Assembly: GCA_963966315.1 (NCBI GenBank)
Contig: CAWZYX010000137.1
Span: 1 to 7,740, forward strand
Origin: Winogradskyella_A sp963966315
GTDB taxonomy: Bacteria; Bacteroidota; Bacteroidia; Flavobacteriales; Flavobacteriaceae
Reading direction: 5' to 3'
DNA length: 7,740 bases
Shown here: one piece after another, positions 7,270 to 7,740 of the stretch
Position numbering within the stretch: position 1 is the first letter of the stretch
How the letters are laid out: each line of letters starts with the position of its first letter
The notes under the pieces: generated by a model
Database searches by the model: none
What the model was told of the DNA's origin: nothing
Seen by the model: the letters and a program-made list of their open reading frames with translations, nothing else
Program-made: the position numbers and the translations under genes

Positions 7270-7335
7270 AAAAAAATCGTTAAAACGGATGAATACATCA
7301 TTTAATCGATAAAAAATACATTTAAACGAGACTTT

Positions 7336-7740
7336 ATGAAGGAGATCATTCTTATAAGACATGCCAAATCCTCTTGGGAATACCATGTAGACGACATTGA
7401 GCGGCCCTTAAAGAAAAGAGGCTATAAAGACATTGAGCTAGTAGCCAGAGCATTTTTAGATCATCATATCCTACCAGACGCCATATTTTGCAGTCCTGCA
7501 AGGAGGGCCAAACTGACGGCTGATTCGTTTATTGAGATCACTAAAAATAACGCTATACCCTTTAGAATTGAGAATGAACTTTATGATTTCTCAGGGACTA
7601 GCGTGGTTAAATTCATTAAATCCTTGCCCGATAAATACAAGAGAATCATAATTTTTGGTCATAATCACGCCTTTACCTCTATTTCAAATATCTTTGGTGA
7701 CCGTTCAATTGAGAATGTGCCAACTGCCGGTTTGGTATAC
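7336..7740 (+). CDS. SixA-like histidine phosphatase family protein (N-terminal 135 residues)
   Basis: Seen: ATG at 7336 opens a frame of 135 codons that runs off the right edge without a stop. It starts MKEIILIRHAKSSW, where R8-H9 is the histidine phosphatase (RHG-type) motif carrying the nucleophilic His9. It continues with RPLKKRG (residues 23-29), a CSPARRAKLTAD segment containing the phosphate-pocket arginine (about R56/R57), E81 in NELYDF, and FGHNHAF with the second catalytic histidine, H109. There is no signal peptide, so it is cytoplasmic. Family knowledge: SixA-type proteins of about 160 residues dephosphorylate phosphohistidine, for example on histidine phosphotransfer domains or PTS proteins. 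Roughly 25-30 residues should be missing here. It is transcribed away from the T9SS operon, so shared function is not implied. The natural substrate in this organism is unknown; relatives may act on other small phosphoesters. Confidence 0.92.
   Translation, partial: MKEIILIRHAKSSWEYHVDDIERPLKKRGYKDIELVARAFLDHHILPDAIFCSPARRAKLTADSFIEITKNNAIPFRIENELYDFSGTSVVKFIKSLPDKYKRIIIFGHNHAFTSISNIFGDRSIENVPTAGLVY

Larger units (their letters stand above)
7015..7335. other. Divergent intergenic region between the T9SS cargo operon and the SixA-like gene
   Basis: This 321-bp AT-rich stretch must carry the start signals for both flanking genes. It contains a candidate minus-strand promoter (7220-7251), an imperfect inverted repeat over it (7235-7269), and a short minus-strand frame of 45 codons (ATG at 7202, stop at 7065) that I do not recognise and cannot confirm as a gene. 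For the plus-strand gene, only a weak TACATTTA word at 7317-7324 resembles a Bacteroidota -7 element, with no matching upstream TTG. Neither flanking gene has a strong Shine-Dalgarno sequence. No tRNA, terminator with a T-tract or riboswitch was seen. Confidence 0.7.

Overview
The window looks like a chromosomal segment from a member of the Bacteroidota, most likely a flavobacterium. The evidence is a three-gene minus-strand set typical of type IX secretion (T9SS) and gliding-motility surface proteins, signal peptides ending in short -FAQ, -MAQ or -WSQ sequences, AT-rich leaders without clear Shine-Dalgarno sites, and TAnnTTTG-like promoter words. No RNA gene, insertion sequence, integrase or CRISPR array was seen.

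From 7014 down to 1 runs one minus-strand operon, read right to left. Its first gene (1177-7014) encodes a secreted 1945-residue multidomain protein. The order is: signal peptide; Cys-bracketed propeller-like module; DUF11-like domain; ten four-cysteine HYR-like repeats interrupted by three unrelated modules; Ig-like linker; type B T9SS C-terminal sorting domain. After a 9-bp gap comes a PorP/SprF-family outer-membrane protein (232-1167). After a further 12 bp comes the N-terminus of a TPR-containing lipid-free periplasmic or OmpA-type protein of the PorE kind (1-219, cut by the window edge). The likely logic is that the giant protein is the cargo, the PorP/SprF protein is its dedicated outer-membrane partner for export or anchoring, and the TPR/OmpA protein ties that partner to the cell wall.

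A 321-bp intergenic region (7015-7335) separates this operon from a divergently transcribed gene at 7336, the N-terminal 135 residues of a SixA-like histidine phosphatase. The intergenic region holds a candidate promoter for the operon, an imperfect inverted repeat overlapping it, and a possible but unproven 45-codon reading frame.

The most interesting part is the architecture of the giant protein. Its HYR-like repeats keep an almost exact 79-residue period, one pair is duplicated as a 158-residue (474-bp) super-repeat, and the foreign modules nested within or between repeats are each bracketed by cysteines.
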